This document shows, piece by piece, positions 30,147 to 39,373 of a DNA stretch of 64,000 nucleotides. Where the stretch lies: the NCBI RefSeq assembly GCF_008710035.1, contig NZ_VYKI01000015.1, forward strand, positions 17,578 through 81,577. The letters are read 5' to 3'. The DNA is from Stenotrophomonas cyclobalanopsidis (lineage in GTDB: Bacteria > Pseudomonadota > Gammaproteobacteria > Xanthomonadales > Xanthomonadaceae). Position 1 is the stretch's first letter; each line of letters begins with the position of its first letter. Position numbers and translations under genes: made by a program. Under the pieces are notes generated by a model. That model worked only from the letters and a program-made list of their open reading frames with translations, made no database searches and was not told where the DNA came from.

Positions 30147-30495
30147 TCGCCGGGCATGGCCCGGCGCTACCGGCATCGCGACGCCTGATGCATTCGCCGG
30201 GCATGGCCCGGCGCTACCGGCATCGTGATGCCTGATGCAGTCGCCGGGCATCGCCCGGCGCTACCGGCATCGTGATGCCTGATGCATTCGCCGGGCATGG
30301 CCCGGCGCTACCAACATCGCGACGCCTGATGCATTCGCCGGGCATGGCCCGGCGCTACCGGCATCGTGATGCCTGATGCATTCGCCGGGCATGGCCCGGC
30401 GCTACCAACATCGCGACGCCTGATGCATTCGCCGGGCATGGCCCGGCGCTACCGGTGCGCGTGATTCCCAGGTAGCGCCGGGCCATGCCCGGCGA
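30147..30495. repeat. Tandem array of seven 47-bp SMAG units plus an inverted copy
   Basis: Seven direct copies of the CGCCGGGCATGGCCCGGCG palindrome occur, with CTAC ends at 30167, 30214, 30261, 30308, 30355, 30402 and 30449: exactly 47 bp each time. An inverted element with a GTAG head closes the array (30472-30495). Spacers alternate between CGGCATCGTGATGCC and CAACATCGCGACGCC types, so a 94-bp dimer has been duplicated. The array fills the 423-bp gap between the dioxygenase and kynU. Being palindromic and non-variable, it is not a CRISPR. Confidence 0.95.
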
Positions 30496-30565
30496 GCGCG
30501 CCGCGCGGCATCACGCAGGCCCCAGGCGCTACACTGGCAGCCCCGTTGCAGCCTGTTGCCCGACC

Positions 30566-31840
30566 ATGTCCGACCTGCTCAGCCGCACCCACGCCATCGC
30601 CCTGGACGCCGCCGATCCGCTGCGGCCGCTGCGTAACGAATTCCTGATTCCGCGCCATGGCGGCGGTGAACAGACCTACTTCGTCGGCAACTCGCTGGGC
30701 CTGCAGCCGCGTGGCGCGCAGGCCGCCGTGCAGGAAGTGATGAAGCAGTGGGGCGAGCTGGCCGTGGAAGGCCACTTCACCGGCCCCACCCAGTGGCTGT
30801 CCTACCACCGCCTGGTCAGCGCACAGCTGGCCCGCGTGGTCGGTGCGCTGCCCAGCGAAGTGGTGGCGATGAACACGCTGAGCGTGAACCTGCACCTGAT
30901 GATGGTCAGCTTCTACCGCCCCACCACCGAGCGCCCGGTCATCCTGATGGAAGCTGGCGCGTTCCCGACCGACCGCCATGCGGTGGAAGCGCAGATCCGC
31001 TTCCACGGTTTCGACCCGGCGGACTGCCTGGTGGAAGTGCAGCCGGACCAAGCCAACGGCACGATCTCGATGGCCGCCATCGAACGCGCCATCGGCGAGC
31101 ACGGCGCCCGCCTGGCGCTGGTGCTGTGGCCGGGCGTGCAGTACCGCACCGGCCAGGCCTTCGACCTCGATGCGATCACCCGCCTCGCGCGCCTGCACGG
31201 CGCCCGCATCGGCTTCGACCTGGCCCATTCGGTCGGCAACCTGCCGCTGCACCTGCACGATGTCGCGCCGGATTTCGCGGTGTGGTGCCACTACAAGTAC
31301 CTCAACAGCGGCCCGGGTGCCGTGGCCGGTGCCTTCGTGCACGAACGCCACCACCGCGACACCACCCTGCCGCGTTTTGCCGGCTGGTGGGGCCACGATG
31401 AAGCGACCCGCTTCCAGATGGCGCCGCAGTTCACCCCGGCCATCGGTGCCGAAGGCTGGCAGCTGAGCAACCCGCCGATCCTTGGCCTGGCCCCGCTGCG
31501 CGCATCGCTGGACCTGTTCGAGCGTGCCGGGATGGAAGCGCTGCGCCGCAAGTCGCTGGCCCTGACCGGCCTGCTCGATGCACTGGTACGCGCGCGCCTG
31601 CCGCAGGTGCTGGACATCGTCACTCCGTCCGAACCGGAACGCCGCGGCTGCCAGCTCTCCTTGCGCGTGCTCGCCGGCCGCGAACGTGGCCGCGCCCTGT
31701 TCGAACACCTGCGCGCCATCGGCGTGCTCGGTGACTGGCGCGAACCGGACGTAATCCGCATCTCGCCCACCCCGCTCTACAACCGCTACCTGGACGTGCA
31801 TCACTTCGTCGAGGAAGTGGAAGCCTGGGCCGGCCTGTAA
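30566..31840 (+). CDS. kynU: Kynureninase
   Basis: A PLP enzyme of 424 residues cleaving (3-hydroxy)kynurenine to (hydroxy)anthranilate and alanine. The PLP lysine is Lys244 in CHYKYLNSGPG and the cofactor Asp218 is in GFDLAHSVGN. The N-terminus YFVGNSLGLQP is also typical. The ATG at 30566 gives the expected length; no strong ribosome binding site is visible. kmo follows 31 bp later, consistent with one operon for the hydroxykynurenine branch. Confidence 0.96.
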   Translation: MSDLLSRTHAIALDAADPLRPLRNEFLIPRHGGGEQTYFVGNSLGLQPRGAQAAVQEVMKQWGELAVEGHFTGPTQWLSYHRLVSAQLARVVGALPSEVVAMNTLSVNLHLMMVSFYRPTTERPVILMEAGAFPTDRHAVEAQIRFHGFDPADCLVEVQPDQANGTISMAAIERAIGEHGARLALVLWPGVQYRTGQAFDLDAITRLARLHGARIGFDLAHSVGNLPLHLHDVAPDFAVWCHYKYLNSGPGAVAGAFVHERHHRDTTLPRFAGWWGHDEATRFQMAPQFTPAIGAEGWQLSNPPILGLAPLRASLDLFERAGMEALRRKSLALTGLLDALVRARLPQVLDIVTPSEPERRGCQLSLRVLAGRERGRALFEHLRAIGVLGDWREPDVIRISPTPLYNRYLDVHHFVEEVEAWAGL

Positions 31841-31871
31841 GCCGCCCCCTCCCCTGCTTCTGGACAGTTCG

Positions 31872-33239
31872 TTGATCGCACACGCATCCCGCTCGTTGAG
31901 CATCATCGGTGCCGGCCTGGCCGGCTCCCTGCTGGCCATCCTGCTGTCCCGCCAGGGCTGGCGGATCACTCTGTACGAACGCCGCGGCGACCCGCGCGTG
32001 GCCGACTACGAAAGCGGCCGCTCGATCAACCTGGCACTGGCCGAACGCGGCCGCAATGCGCTGCGCCAGGCCGGCGTCGAAGACGAGGTGATGGCCCGCG
32101 CGGTGATGATGCGCGGGCGCATGGTGCACCCGCGCGAGGGCGAACCGCAGCTGCAGCGCTACGGGCGCGACGACAGCGAAGTGATCTGGTCGATCCACCG
32201 CAGCGGCCTGAACACCACGCTGCTGGAACTGGCCGAACAGGCTGGCGCCACCGTGCACTTCCACCGCCGCCTGCACACCGTCGATTTCGATGCCGGCTAC
32301 GCGCGCTTCATCGATGACCGCGACGACAGCCCGCACGATATCCGTTTCGACACGTTGATCGGCGCCGACGGTGCCGGCTCGGCACTACGCGGTGCGATGA
32401 ACCGGCGTGCGCCGCTGGGCGAGGACATCGCCTTCCTCGACCATTCCTACAAGGAACTGGAAATCCCGCCTGCGGCCGATGGCAGCTTCCGCATCGAGCG
32501 CAATGCGCTGCACATCTGGCCACGCGGCCACTACATGTGCATCGCCCTGCCCAACTACGAAGGCACCTTCACCGTCACGTTGTTCCTGCCGAACAAGGGC
32601 GATCCGAGTTTTGCCACGGTCAACACCGGTGCGCAGGCCGAGGCACTGTTCGCCCGCGAGTTCGCCGACACATTGCCGCTGATCCCGGACCTGCGCGCGG
32701 ACTGGGAACAGCATCCGCCCGGCCTGCTCGGCACCCTCACCCTGGAGCGCTGGCACCAGGCCGGCCGCGCCGTGCTGATCGGCGATGCCGCGCACGCGAT
32801 GGTGCCCTTCCACGGCCAGGGCATGAACTGCGCCTTCGAGGACTGCGTGGCACTGGCCCGCCACCTGCAGGAGGCCGACGACCTGGAAGGCGCCTTCGCC
32901 GCCTTCGAGGCCGAGCGCAAGCCGAACGCGCGCGCGATCCAGCAGATGGCGCTGGAGAACTACCTGGAAATGCGCGACCGCGTGGCCGACCCGTCCTTCC
33001 TGCTGCAGCGCAAGCTGGAACAGGAACTGCAGCGGCGCTGGCCGACGCGCTTCGTGCCGCACTACACCATGGTCACGTTCCTGCACACGCCGTATGCCGA
33101 AGCGTTGCGCCGCACGGACATCCAGCGCGACCTGCTGGTGGCGGCCACCGCCGGCCATGATTCACTGGACAACATCGACTGGGCCACGCTGGAAGCGCAG
33201 ATCCACGCGCAGCTGCCGGTCCTGGAGGGCGCACACTGA
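31872..33239 (+). CDS. kmo: Kynurenine 3-monooxygenase
   Basis: An FAD monooxygenase of about 455 residues hydroxylating kynurenine with NADPH. The FAD site is IIGAGLAGS (about 11-19), and the second motif is LIGDAAHAMVPFHGQGMNCAFED. The C-terminal region with LHTPYAEALRR matches the family. The start appears to be TTG at 31872 (GGA upstream); a second TTG at 31896 would begin right at the FAD strand. The stop TGA overlaps the sbcB ATG by one base (TGATG), so sbcB is translationally coupled to it. Confidence 0.95.
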   Translation: MIAHASRSLSIIGAGLAGSLLAILLSRQGWRITLYERRGDPRVADYESGRSINLALAERGRNALRQAGVEDEVMARAVMMRGRMVHPREGEPQLQRYGRDDSEVIWSIHRSGLNTTLLELAEQAGATVHFHRRLHTVDFDAGYARFIDDRDDSPHDIRFDTLIGADGAGSALRGAMNRRAPLGEDIAFLDHSYKELEIPPAADGSFRIERNALHIWPRGHYMCIALPNYEGTFTVTLFLPNKGDPSFATVNTGAQAEALFAREFADTLPLIPDLRADWEQHPPGLLGTLTLERWHQAGRAVLIGDAAHAMVPFHGQGMNCAFEDCVALARHLQEADDLEGAFAAFEAERKPNARAIQQMALENYLEMRDRVADPSFLLQRKLEQELQRRWPTRFVPHYTMVTFLHTPYAEALRRTDIQRDLLVAATAGHDSLDNIDWATLEAQIHAQLPVLEGAH

Positions 33240-34678
33240 TGGCCGACAGCTTCCTGTTCTACGACCTCGAAACCTTCGGCCAGGACCCGCGCCGCACCCG
33301 CATCGCCCAGTTCGCGGCAATGCGCACCGATGCCGATCTCAACGTGATCGACACCCCGGTCAGTTTCTTCGTGCGCCCGGCCGATGACCTGGTGCCTTCG
33401 CCGATGGCGACCCTGGTGACCGGCATCACCCCGCAGCAGGCCATGGCCGAAGGCATCAGCGAAGCCGACGCCTTCGACCGCATCAACGAACAGCTGTCGC
33501 GGCCCGGCACCTGCGCGCTGGGCTACAACACCCTGCGCTTCGACGACGAGTTCATCCGCTACGGACTGTTCCGCAACTTCCACGATCCCTACGAGCGCGA
33601 GTGGCGCAACGGCAACTCGCGCTGGGACCTGCTGGACATGCTGCGGATGATGCGCGCCCTGCGCCCGGACGGCATCCAGTGGCCGCTGCGCGAGGATGGC
33701 GCCACCTCGTTCAAGCTGGAGCACCTGGCCGAGGCCAACGGCGTGCGCGAAGGCGATGCCCACGAAGCGCTGTCGGACGTGCGCGCCACCATCGGCATGG
33801 CGCGGCTGTTCAAGCAGTCGCAGCCGCGGCTGTGGGAGTACGCGCTGAAGCTGCGCGACAAGCGCTTCGTCGGCAGCCTGTTGGACGTGGCAGCGATGAA
33901 GCCGGTGCTGCACATTTCCATGCGCTACCCGGCCAGCCGCCTGTGCGCGGCGCCGGTGCTGCCGCTGGCCATCCACCCGACCATCAACAATCGGGTGATC
34001 GTGTTCGATCTGGAAGGCGAGATCGACGACCTGCTGGAGCTGCCGGCCGACGTGATCGCGCAGCGCCTGTACATGCGCGCCAGCGAACTGCCCGAGGGTG
34101 TGGCACGCGTGCCGCTGAAGGAAGTGCATCTGAACAAGGTGCCGGCGCTGGTGGCCTGGAACCACCTGCGCGCCGACGACCACGCCCGCCTGGGCCTGGA
34201 CGTGGCGGCGATCGAGGCCAAGGCCGAGCGCCTGCGCGAGGTTGCCGCGCAGCTGGCCGAGAAGGCCCGGCAGGTCTTCAACCAGCCGCGGCCGGCCACG
34301 GTGTCCGACGTGGATGCCTCGCTGTATGACGGTTTCCTCGGCGCCGGCGACAAGCCGCTGCTTGCCCTGGTCCGCACCAGTGCGCCGCAGCAGCTGGCCG
34401 CGCTGGAGGGCCGCTTCCGCGACGCGCGCCTGCCCGAGCTGCTGTTCCGCTACCGCGCACGCAACCATCCCGACAGCCTCGCACCGGCTGAACGCGAGCG
34501 CTGGCAGGATTACCGCCGCCAGCGCCTGCTCGGCGAGAGCGGCCTGGGCGAACTGAACCTGCCCCAATACCAGCAGCAGATCGAGGCGCTGGCCGCCGAA
34601 GCGCCCGATGACGCGCGCCGGACGGGCCTGCTGCAGTCGCTGCGCGACTGGGGCCATCACCTGCAGGAGACGCTGTGA
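33239..34678 (+). CDS. sbcB: Exodeoxyribonuclease I
   Basis: A 3'-5' single-strand DNA exonuclease of 479 residues (DnaQ fold). ExoI is FYDLETFG, ExoII is in GYNTLRFDDEFIRYG, and ExoIII is HEALSDVRATIGMA. The length equals E. coli ExoI. It acts in recombination and mismatch repair. Its start overlaps the kmo stop, and its stop overlaps the GTG of the next gene. It is therefore embedded in a chain with tryptophan-catabolic genes, an unusual context for a repair nuclease. Confidence 0.96.
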   Translation: MADSFLFYDLETFGQDPRRTRIAQFAAMRTDADLNVIDTPVSFFVRPADDLVPSPMATLVTGITPQQAMAEGISEADAFDRINEQLSRPGTCALGYNTLRFDDEFIRYGLFRNFHDPYEREWRNGNSRWDLLDMLRMMRALRPDGIQWPLREDGATSFKLEHLAEANGVREGDAHEALSDVRATIGMARLFKQSQPRLWEYALKLRDKRFVGSLLDVAAMKPVLHISMRYPASRLCAAPVLPLAIHPTINNRVIVFDLEGEIDDLLELPADVIAQRLYMRASELPEGVARVPLKEVHLNKVPALVAWNHLRADDHARLGLDVAAIEAKAERLREVAAQLAEKARQVFNQPRPATVSDVDASLYDGFLGAGDKPLLALVRTSAPQQLAALEGRFRDARLPELLFRYRARNHPDSLAPAERERWQDYRRQRLLGESGLGELNLPQYQQQIEALAAEAPDDARRTGLLQSLRDWGHHLQETL

Positions 34679-35361
34679 GCACGTATTTCTCCGACGCCAG
34701 TTTCAAGTTCCTGCGCAGCCTGGCGCGGCATAACGACAAGACCTGGTTCAATGACCATCGCCAGCAGTACGAAGACCATGTACGGCAGCCGTTCCTGCGC
34801 CTGCTGGGCGACCTGCAGCCGGCGCTGACCGAAGTCAGCGACCATTTCCGTTCAGACACGCGCGGCGTCGGCGGCTCGCTGTTCCGCATCCACCGCGATG
34901 CGCGTTTTTCCCACGACAAGTCGCCGTACAAGACCTGGCAGGGTGCGCGCCTGTTCCATGAGCGCCGCCGCGAAGTGGCTGCGCCCTCGTTCTACATCCA
35001 TCTGCAGCCGGGCGAGAGTTTCGTTGGCGCCGGCCTGTGGCATCCGGAGCCGGACACGCAACGGCGCATCCGCCACTTCATCCTCGACAACCCGGGCAGC
35101 TGGAAGGCGGCCGCGCACGCGCCGGCCCTGCGCAAGCGCTTTGATTTCGAGCAGACCGAGAAACTGGTGCGGCCGCCGCGCGGCTTCCCCGCCGACTTCG
35201 AGTTCATCGACGACCTCAAGCACCGCAACTGGGTGATGTGGCGCTCGCTGGACGACAACACCATGACAGGCCCCCGGCTGCTGTCCACCCTGGGCAAGGA
35301 TCTTGCCGCACTGGGCCCGTTCGTCGATTACCTCTGCGCCGCCCTGGACCTGGAATTCTGA
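34675..35361 (+). CDS. DUF2461 family protein
   Basis: A 228-residue protein of the DUF2461/TIGR02453 family. Family features are YFSDASFKFLRSLARHNDKTWF, FRIHRDARFSHDKSPYKTW and a C-terminal WRSLDDN segment. The GTG start overlaps the sbcB stop (GTGA), and its stop overlaps the ATG of the next gene (TGATG). The biochemical function of the family is not known to me. Confidence 0.92.
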   Translation: MSTYFSDASFKFLRSLARHNDKTWFNDHRQQYEDHVRQPFLRLLGDLQPALTEVSDHFRSDTRGVGGSLFRIHRDARFSHDKSPYKTWQGARLFHERRREVAAPSFYIHLQPGESFVGAGLWHPEPDTQRRIRHFILDNPGSWKAAAHAPALRKRFDFEQTEKLVRPPRGFPADFEFIDDLKHRNWVMWRSLDDNTMTGPRLLSTLGKDLAALGPFVDYLCAALDLEF

Positions 35362-36353
35362 TGGTGCAGGCACTGCCCCTGGCCCGGCAGCGGCGCGTGC
35401 TCGGCCGCACCGGCCTGCAGGTGTCGCCGATCGGCCTGGGTTGTTCCGGCTTCTGGGGCCACCGCCGCTTCGCAGAAGGTGCTGCGGCCGCCGTGGTCGA
35501 GCATGCCCTGGCACAGGGCGTGAACCTGCTCGACACCGGCCACAACTATTCCGGCTTCCATGCCGAGCCGCGCCTGGGCCGCATCCTGCGCCCGCTGCTG
35601 GCGCGCTTTCCGCGTGAGTCCCTGGTGGTGTCCAGCAAGGGCGGCACGCTGACCGGCCAGGCCGGCATCAGCGGTGCCGAACAGCGTGATTTCTCCGCGG
35701 CGGCGATCACCGCCAGCTGCGAGGCATCGCTGCGCAACCTCGGGCTGGATTACCTGGACATCTACCAGCTGCATGGCGCCAGCGAGCACGACATCAACGA
35801 TGAGCTGCTGGCCGCGCTGCAGCGCCTGCGCGAGCGCGGGCTGATCCGCCACACGGGCATCAATACCCATTCGGCCAGCACGCTGCGCTGGATGATCGAG
35901 CACCCCGAGGCCTTCGACGTGGTGCTGCTGGACTACAACGCCCTGCAGCAGGACCGCGAGCCGCTGATCGACCAGCTGCAGGCGGCGGGCATCGGCGTGC
36001 TGGCCGGGACCGTGCTCGCACAGGGCCACCTGCTGCCCGCCCGTCCGCGCCTGCCACGGCTGGCCGACGCCTGGTATCTCGCGCGCACCTGGCTGAAGCC
36101 GAGCAGCCGTGCCCTGATGCACAGCGCCCGCGCGATGCGCCGCGCGGTGGCCTCGGTACACAGCCAGCACCCGGCCCAGACCGCCTTTGCCTATGTGCTG
36201 CAGCACCCCGGCGTGGCCAGCGGCATCCTTGGCACCACCCGCGTGTCCAGCCTGGATCAGGTGCTGCGGACCCACGTGCAGGCGCTGCAGGGCGCCGAGC
36301 GGCAGCGGCTGGTGGCGGCCTTCGGCGATGGCAGCGGCTCGCCCAGTCACTGA
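35361..36353 (+). CDS. Aldo/keto reductase
   Basis: A TIM-barrel NADPH oxidoreductase of 330 residues. The catalytic tetrad is visible: Asp and Tyr in LLDTGHNYSG, Lys in VVSSKGG and His in YQLHGA. The N-terminal RRVLGRTGLQVSPIGLGC is typical of the family. The start overlaps the DUF2461 stop by one base. The barrel is interrupted by an Arg/Leu-rich stretch near residue 230-250 (LARTWLKPSSRALMHSARAM). Substrate unknown. Confidence 0.92.
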   Translation: MVQALPLARQRRVLGRTGLQVSPIGLGCSGFWGHRRFAEGAAAAVVEHALAQGVNLLDTGHNYSGFHAEPRLGRILRPLLARFPRESLVVSSKGGTLTGQAGISGAEQRDFSAAAITASCEASLRNLGLDYLDIYQLHGASEHDINDELLAALQRLRERGLIRHTGINTHSASTLRWMIEHPEAFDVVLLDYNALQQDREPLIDQLQAAGIGVLAGTVLAQGHLLPARPRLPRLADAWYLARTWLKPSSRALMHSARAMRRAVASVHSQHPAQTAFAYVLQHPGVASGILGTTRVSSLDQVLRTHVQALQGAERQRLVAAFGDGSGSPSH

Positions 36354-36395
36354 CGCTTAACCCGCGGCGCCCGCAGTTGCGGCAGTCTGGGTGCC

Positions 36396-36947
36396 ATGAA
36401 GAAGCTCATCGGCATCCTGCTTGCCCTCGTCCTGGCCGTCGCGGCCTGGTGGTTCGGCGGCCCGTATCTGACCGTGCACGGCCTGTCCAAGGCGATCGAA
36501 CAGCGCGATACCGCCAAGCTCGATCGCTACGTCGACTTCCCACGCGTGCGCAGCAGCCTGCGCGCCCAGCTCAACGACTATCTGGTGCGGCAGGCCGGGC
36601 CGGACGTGGCGGCCAGCCCGTTTGGCGCGCTGCTGTACGGGCTGGGTGACCAGCTGGGCAGCGCGGCGGTGGACACCATGGTCACGCCGACCGGCATCGG
36701 CGCGATGCTGCAGGGCCACGTACTGTGGAAGCGTGGCCGAAATGAACTGCAGGGCGGCGATGCGTTCGGCGCGACTGAACCGGCACGGCCGTTGAAGAAC
36801 GCCGGGCATCATTTCGAAGCGCTGGACCGTTTCGTGGTGGACGTCGAGCGCGGCCCCGGCGAGCCGCCGATGAGGGTGGTGCTGGAACCGCAGGGCCTGC
36901 GCTGGAAGGTGGTGGACCTGCAGCTGGGGATGTCGGGCAGCCCGTAA
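36396..36947 (+). CDS. DUF2939 protein, membrane-anchored
   Basis: A 183-residue protein with one N-terminal hydrophobic helix (MKKLIGILLALVLAVAAWWF) acting as anchor or signal, and a periplasmic domain of DUF2939 type. The domain shows LTVHGLSKAIEQRDTAKLDRYVDF, which resembles domains of substrate-transport accessory proteins. It lies 42 bp after the reductase and may be the last gene of the run, ahead of the 82-bp repeat array. Function unknown. Confidence 0.85.
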   Translation: MKKLIGILLALVLAVAAWWFGGPYLTVHGLSKAIEQRDTAKLDRYVDFPRVRSSLRAQLNDYLVRQAGPDVAASPFGALLYGLGDQLGSAAVDTMVTPTGIGAMLQGHVLWKRGRNELQGGDAFGATEPARPLKNAGHHFEALDRFVVDVERGPGEPPMRVVLEPQGLRWKVVDLQLGMSGSP

Positions 36948-36963
36948 CCCATGCCGCTGCGCT

Positions 36964-37396
36964 CGCCGGGCATGGCCCGGCGCTACCGCCGCCTCGTGCC
37001 CCGCTCTGGTAGACGCCCACCTTGGTGGGCGCGGCTGCGCCGCGATGCCAACCAAGGTTGGCAACTACCGAAGCTTCGTGCCCCGCTCTGGTAGACGCCC
37101 ACCTTGGTGGGCGCGGCTGCACCGCGATGCCAACCAAGGTTGGCAACTACCTAAGCTTCGTGCCCCGCTCTGGTAGACGCCCACCTTGGTGGGCGCGGCT
37201 GCGCCGCGATGCCAACCAAGGTCGGCAACTACCGAAGCTTCATGCCCCGCTCTTGTAGACGCCCACCTTGGTGGGCGCGGCTGCGCCGCGATGCCAACCA
37301 AGGTCGGCAACTACCTAAGCTTCGTGCCCCGCTCTGGTAGACGCCCACCTTGGTGGGCGCGGCTGCGCCGCGATGCCAACCAAGGTTGGCACCTAC
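36964..37396. repeat. SMAG element followed by five 82-bp bipartite units
   Basis: A CGCCGGGCATGGCCCGGCG element (36964-36986) precedes five tandem copies of an 82-bp unit; GTAG heads lie at 37009, 37091, 37173, 37255 and 37337. Each unit pairs two different palindromes facing each other: CGCCCACCTTGGTGGGCG (GTAG side) and TGCCAACCAAGGTTGGCA (CTAC side). Copies differ by a few bases. The array fills the 454-bp gap between the convergent DUF2939 and 5'-nucleotidase genes. Confidence 0.95.
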
Positions 37397-37401
37397 CGGG
37401 C

Positions 37402-38346
37402 TCAGCCCTCGTTGGCGACGCCGTGCGGGACGTGGCCGGCGGCCACGTGTTCGCGGGCGCTGTCGATGTTGTGCTGCGAATCGTCGAAGAAGATATCCGC
37501 GCCGAAAGCCTGCAGGAACGGGCCCTTGTGCCGCCCACCGAGGAACAGAGCCTCGTCCAGGCGTACGCCCCACTCGCGCAGGGTACGGATCACCCGCTCG
37601 TGCGCCGGCGCCGACCGCGCGGTCACCAGCGCGGTGCGGATCGGTGCGCTGTCGCCGACCGGGAACACTTCCTGCAACGTATGCAGGGCCGACAGGAAGC
37701 CGCGGAACGGACCGCCACTGAGCGGCTCGCGAGCGCGCTCACGTTCGTGGCGGCCGAAGGCTTCAACCCCCTGCTCGCGCGAAATCCGCTCGCTCTCGTC
37801 ACCGAAGATCACCGCGTCGCCATCGAAGGCGATGCGCAGCTGTCCGGCCGGGCGCGTGATATCGATCTGGTCGGCGGCAGCCGCCGCGGTTTCACCCGGC
37901 GGCTTGGGCAGGATGGTCGCCGCCGCGATGCCATGGCGCAGCGCACTGCGCACCGATTCGGGGTTGGCCGACAGGAACAGGTCGGTGCCGAACGGCTTCA
38001 CGTAGGGCCAGGTCGGCTCACCGGCGGTGAAGGTCGCGCGGATGATGCCCAGTCCGTAATGCTGGATGGAGTTGAAAATGCGCAGGCCGGTGTCGGCCGA
38101 GTTTCGCGACAGCAGGATCACCTCGACCCGCGGGTCCTCCGGGCTGGCACCCTGGTTCAGCGCCAGCAGCTTGCGCACCACCGGGAACGCCACGCCCGGG
38201 CCGAGGATGTCGTCCTCATGCTGGCGCTGGTACTCGGCGTACGCCGCCACGCCATCGCTCTCGAACAGCGCATGGCTTTCTTCCAGATCGAACAGCGCGC
38301 GCGAGGTCACCGCGACGGTCAGCAGACGAGGGGAGTTGTCGCCCAT
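37402..38346 (-). CDS. Cytosolic 5'-nucleotidase (NT5C1-like)
   Basis: A 314-residue protein of the bacterial 5'-nucleotidase family related to eukaryotic NT5C1. It should dephosphorylate nucleoside monophosphates. Family features are VAVTSRALFDLEESH, DILGPGVAFPVVRKLLALN, VILLSRNSADTGLRIFNSI and the HAD-like metal motif AFDGDAVIFGDE (Asp175, Asp177). The reading frame ends 5 bp after the repeat array. nadK lies 48 bp upstream in the same direction. Confidence 0.9.
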   Translation of the reverse strand: MGDNSPRLLTVAVTSRALFDLEESHALFESDGVAAYAEYQRQHEDDILGPGVAFPVVRKLLALNQGASPEDPRVEVILLSRNSADTGLRIFNSIQHYGLGIIRATFTAGEPTWPYVKPFGTDLFLSANPESVRSALRHGIAAATILPKPPGETAAAAADQIDITRPAGQLRIAFDGDAVIFGDESERISREQGVEAFGRHERERAREPLSGGPFRGFLSALHTLQEVFPVGDSAPIRTALVTARSAPAHERVIRTLREWGVRLDEALFLGGRHKGPFLQAFGADIFFDDSQHNIDSAREHVAAGHVPHGVANEG

Positions 38347-38394
38347 CGGTGGAGGTCCTTCAAGCGATCGGCGGGGGCCGGCAGCGTATTGTCG

Positions 38395-39168
38395 TCAAAA
38401 AACGAACTGTTCGCTCAGGATCCGGTCTTCCAGGTTGTGCTCCGGGTCAAACAGCAGGGTGACCCGGTGCTCCTTCGACTCGCGGATGGTCACTTCCACC
38501 ACGTCGCGGGTCTCGTGCGAATCGGCGGTGACGCTGAGCGGGCGCTTGTAGGGGTCGAGCACGCGGAAGCGCACTTCCGTGTCGGCCTTGAGGATGGCAC
38601 CACGCCAGCGCCGCGGCCGGTACGGGGCCAACGGCGTCAGCGCGATGGTGTGCGAGCCCAGCGGCAGCACGGGCCCGTGCGCCGAATAGTTGTAGGCGGT
38701 GCTGCCGGCCGGGGTGGCCACCAGCACGCCATCGCCGATCAGCTCGGCCACCCGCTCCTGGCCGTTGAGATCAATGCCGATGTGCGCCGCCTGGCGGGTC
38801 TGCCGCAGCAGCGAAACATCGTTGTAGGCCAACGAACCGGTGCTCGCACCAGATTCGGTCAGCGCCACCATTTCCAGCGGCCGCAGGTTGGCCGGCTCGG
38901 CACGGGCGATGCGCGCGACCACGTCATCGTCGGCGCGGTACTGGTTCATCAGGAAGCCGACGGTGCCCAGTTTCATGCCGAACACCGGCTTGCCCAGCCG
39001 GCCGTGCCGGTGCAGCGTCTGCAGCATGAAGCCGTCGCCGCCCAGCGGGCACAACACGTCGGCCTGGTCGGGCGCGTGGTCGCCGTAGCGGGAAACCATC
39101 GCCGCGCGGGCCATCTGTGCCGCTTCGGTGGTACTGGCCAGGAAAGCGATGCGGGGGGTGTCGCTCAT
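38395..39168 (-). CDS. nadK: NAD kinase
   Basis: Phosphorylates NAD to NADP; 257 residues. The GGDG motif is at 43-46 ([12 protein letters not shown]), with GTVGFLMN and the NAD-binding [22 protein letters not shown] further on. The start at 39168 ([12 protein letters not shown]) agrees with the family; the longer open frame upstream runs through a palindrome. The kynurenine genes of this window feed quinolinate to NAD synthesis, so the two may be metabolically linked, though not cotranscribed. Confidence 0.95.
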   Translation of the reverse strand: MSDTPRIAFLASTTEAAQMARAAMVSRYGDHAPDQADVLCPLGGDGFMLQTLHRHGRLGKPVFGMKLGTVGFLMNQYRADDDVVARIARAEPANLRPLEMVALTESGASTGSLAYNDVSLLRQTRQAAHIGIDLNGQERVAELIGDGVLVATPAGSTAYNYSAHGPVLPLGSHTIALTPLAPYRPRRWRGAILKADTEVRFRVLDPYKRPLSVTADSHETRDVVEVTIRESKEHRVTLLFDPEHNLEDRILSEQFVF

Positions 39169-39263
39169 CGGTGGATCCGGGGGGAAGGCATGAGGGAGAG
39201 CATAACCGAGCGCCGTTGCGCTCGCCGAGCGTGGCCCGGCGCTGCCTGGAACCCCGCGCCCCG

Positions 39264-39286
39264 GTAGCGCCGGGCCATGCCCGGCG
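39264..39286 (+). repeat. SMAG palindrome, CGCCGGGCCATGCCCGGCG family
   Basis: A GTAG head with arms CGCCGGGC and GCCCGGCG. A degenerate partner (CGCCGAGCGTGGCCCGGCG) precedes it near 39219. Both lie between nadK and gdhB. Confidence 0.82.
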
Positions 39287-39309
39287 AACGGCAGACCCCC
39301 AACGCAGAA

Positions 39310-39331
39310 CGGCCCCGCTTTCGCGGGGCCG
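39310..39331 (-). terminator. Probable terminator of gdhB
   Basis: A 9-bp stem (CGGCCCCGC with GCGGGGCCG) and a TTTC/GAAA loop lie 43 bp after the gdhB stop. The downstream tail on the minus strand (TTCTGCGTT) is only moderately T-rich. Confidence 0.65.
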
Positions 39332-39373
39332 CTCCGATTCACGCTTACCGGTCGAGGCCCGGCGTTACATCAG

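Noticed and set aside
30147..30495. Regular short repeats resembling a CRISPR array
   Set aside because: Units are palindromic with GTAG ends, the spacers are nearly identical to each other, and no cas gene is near. They are REP-type elements. The same applies to 37009-37396.
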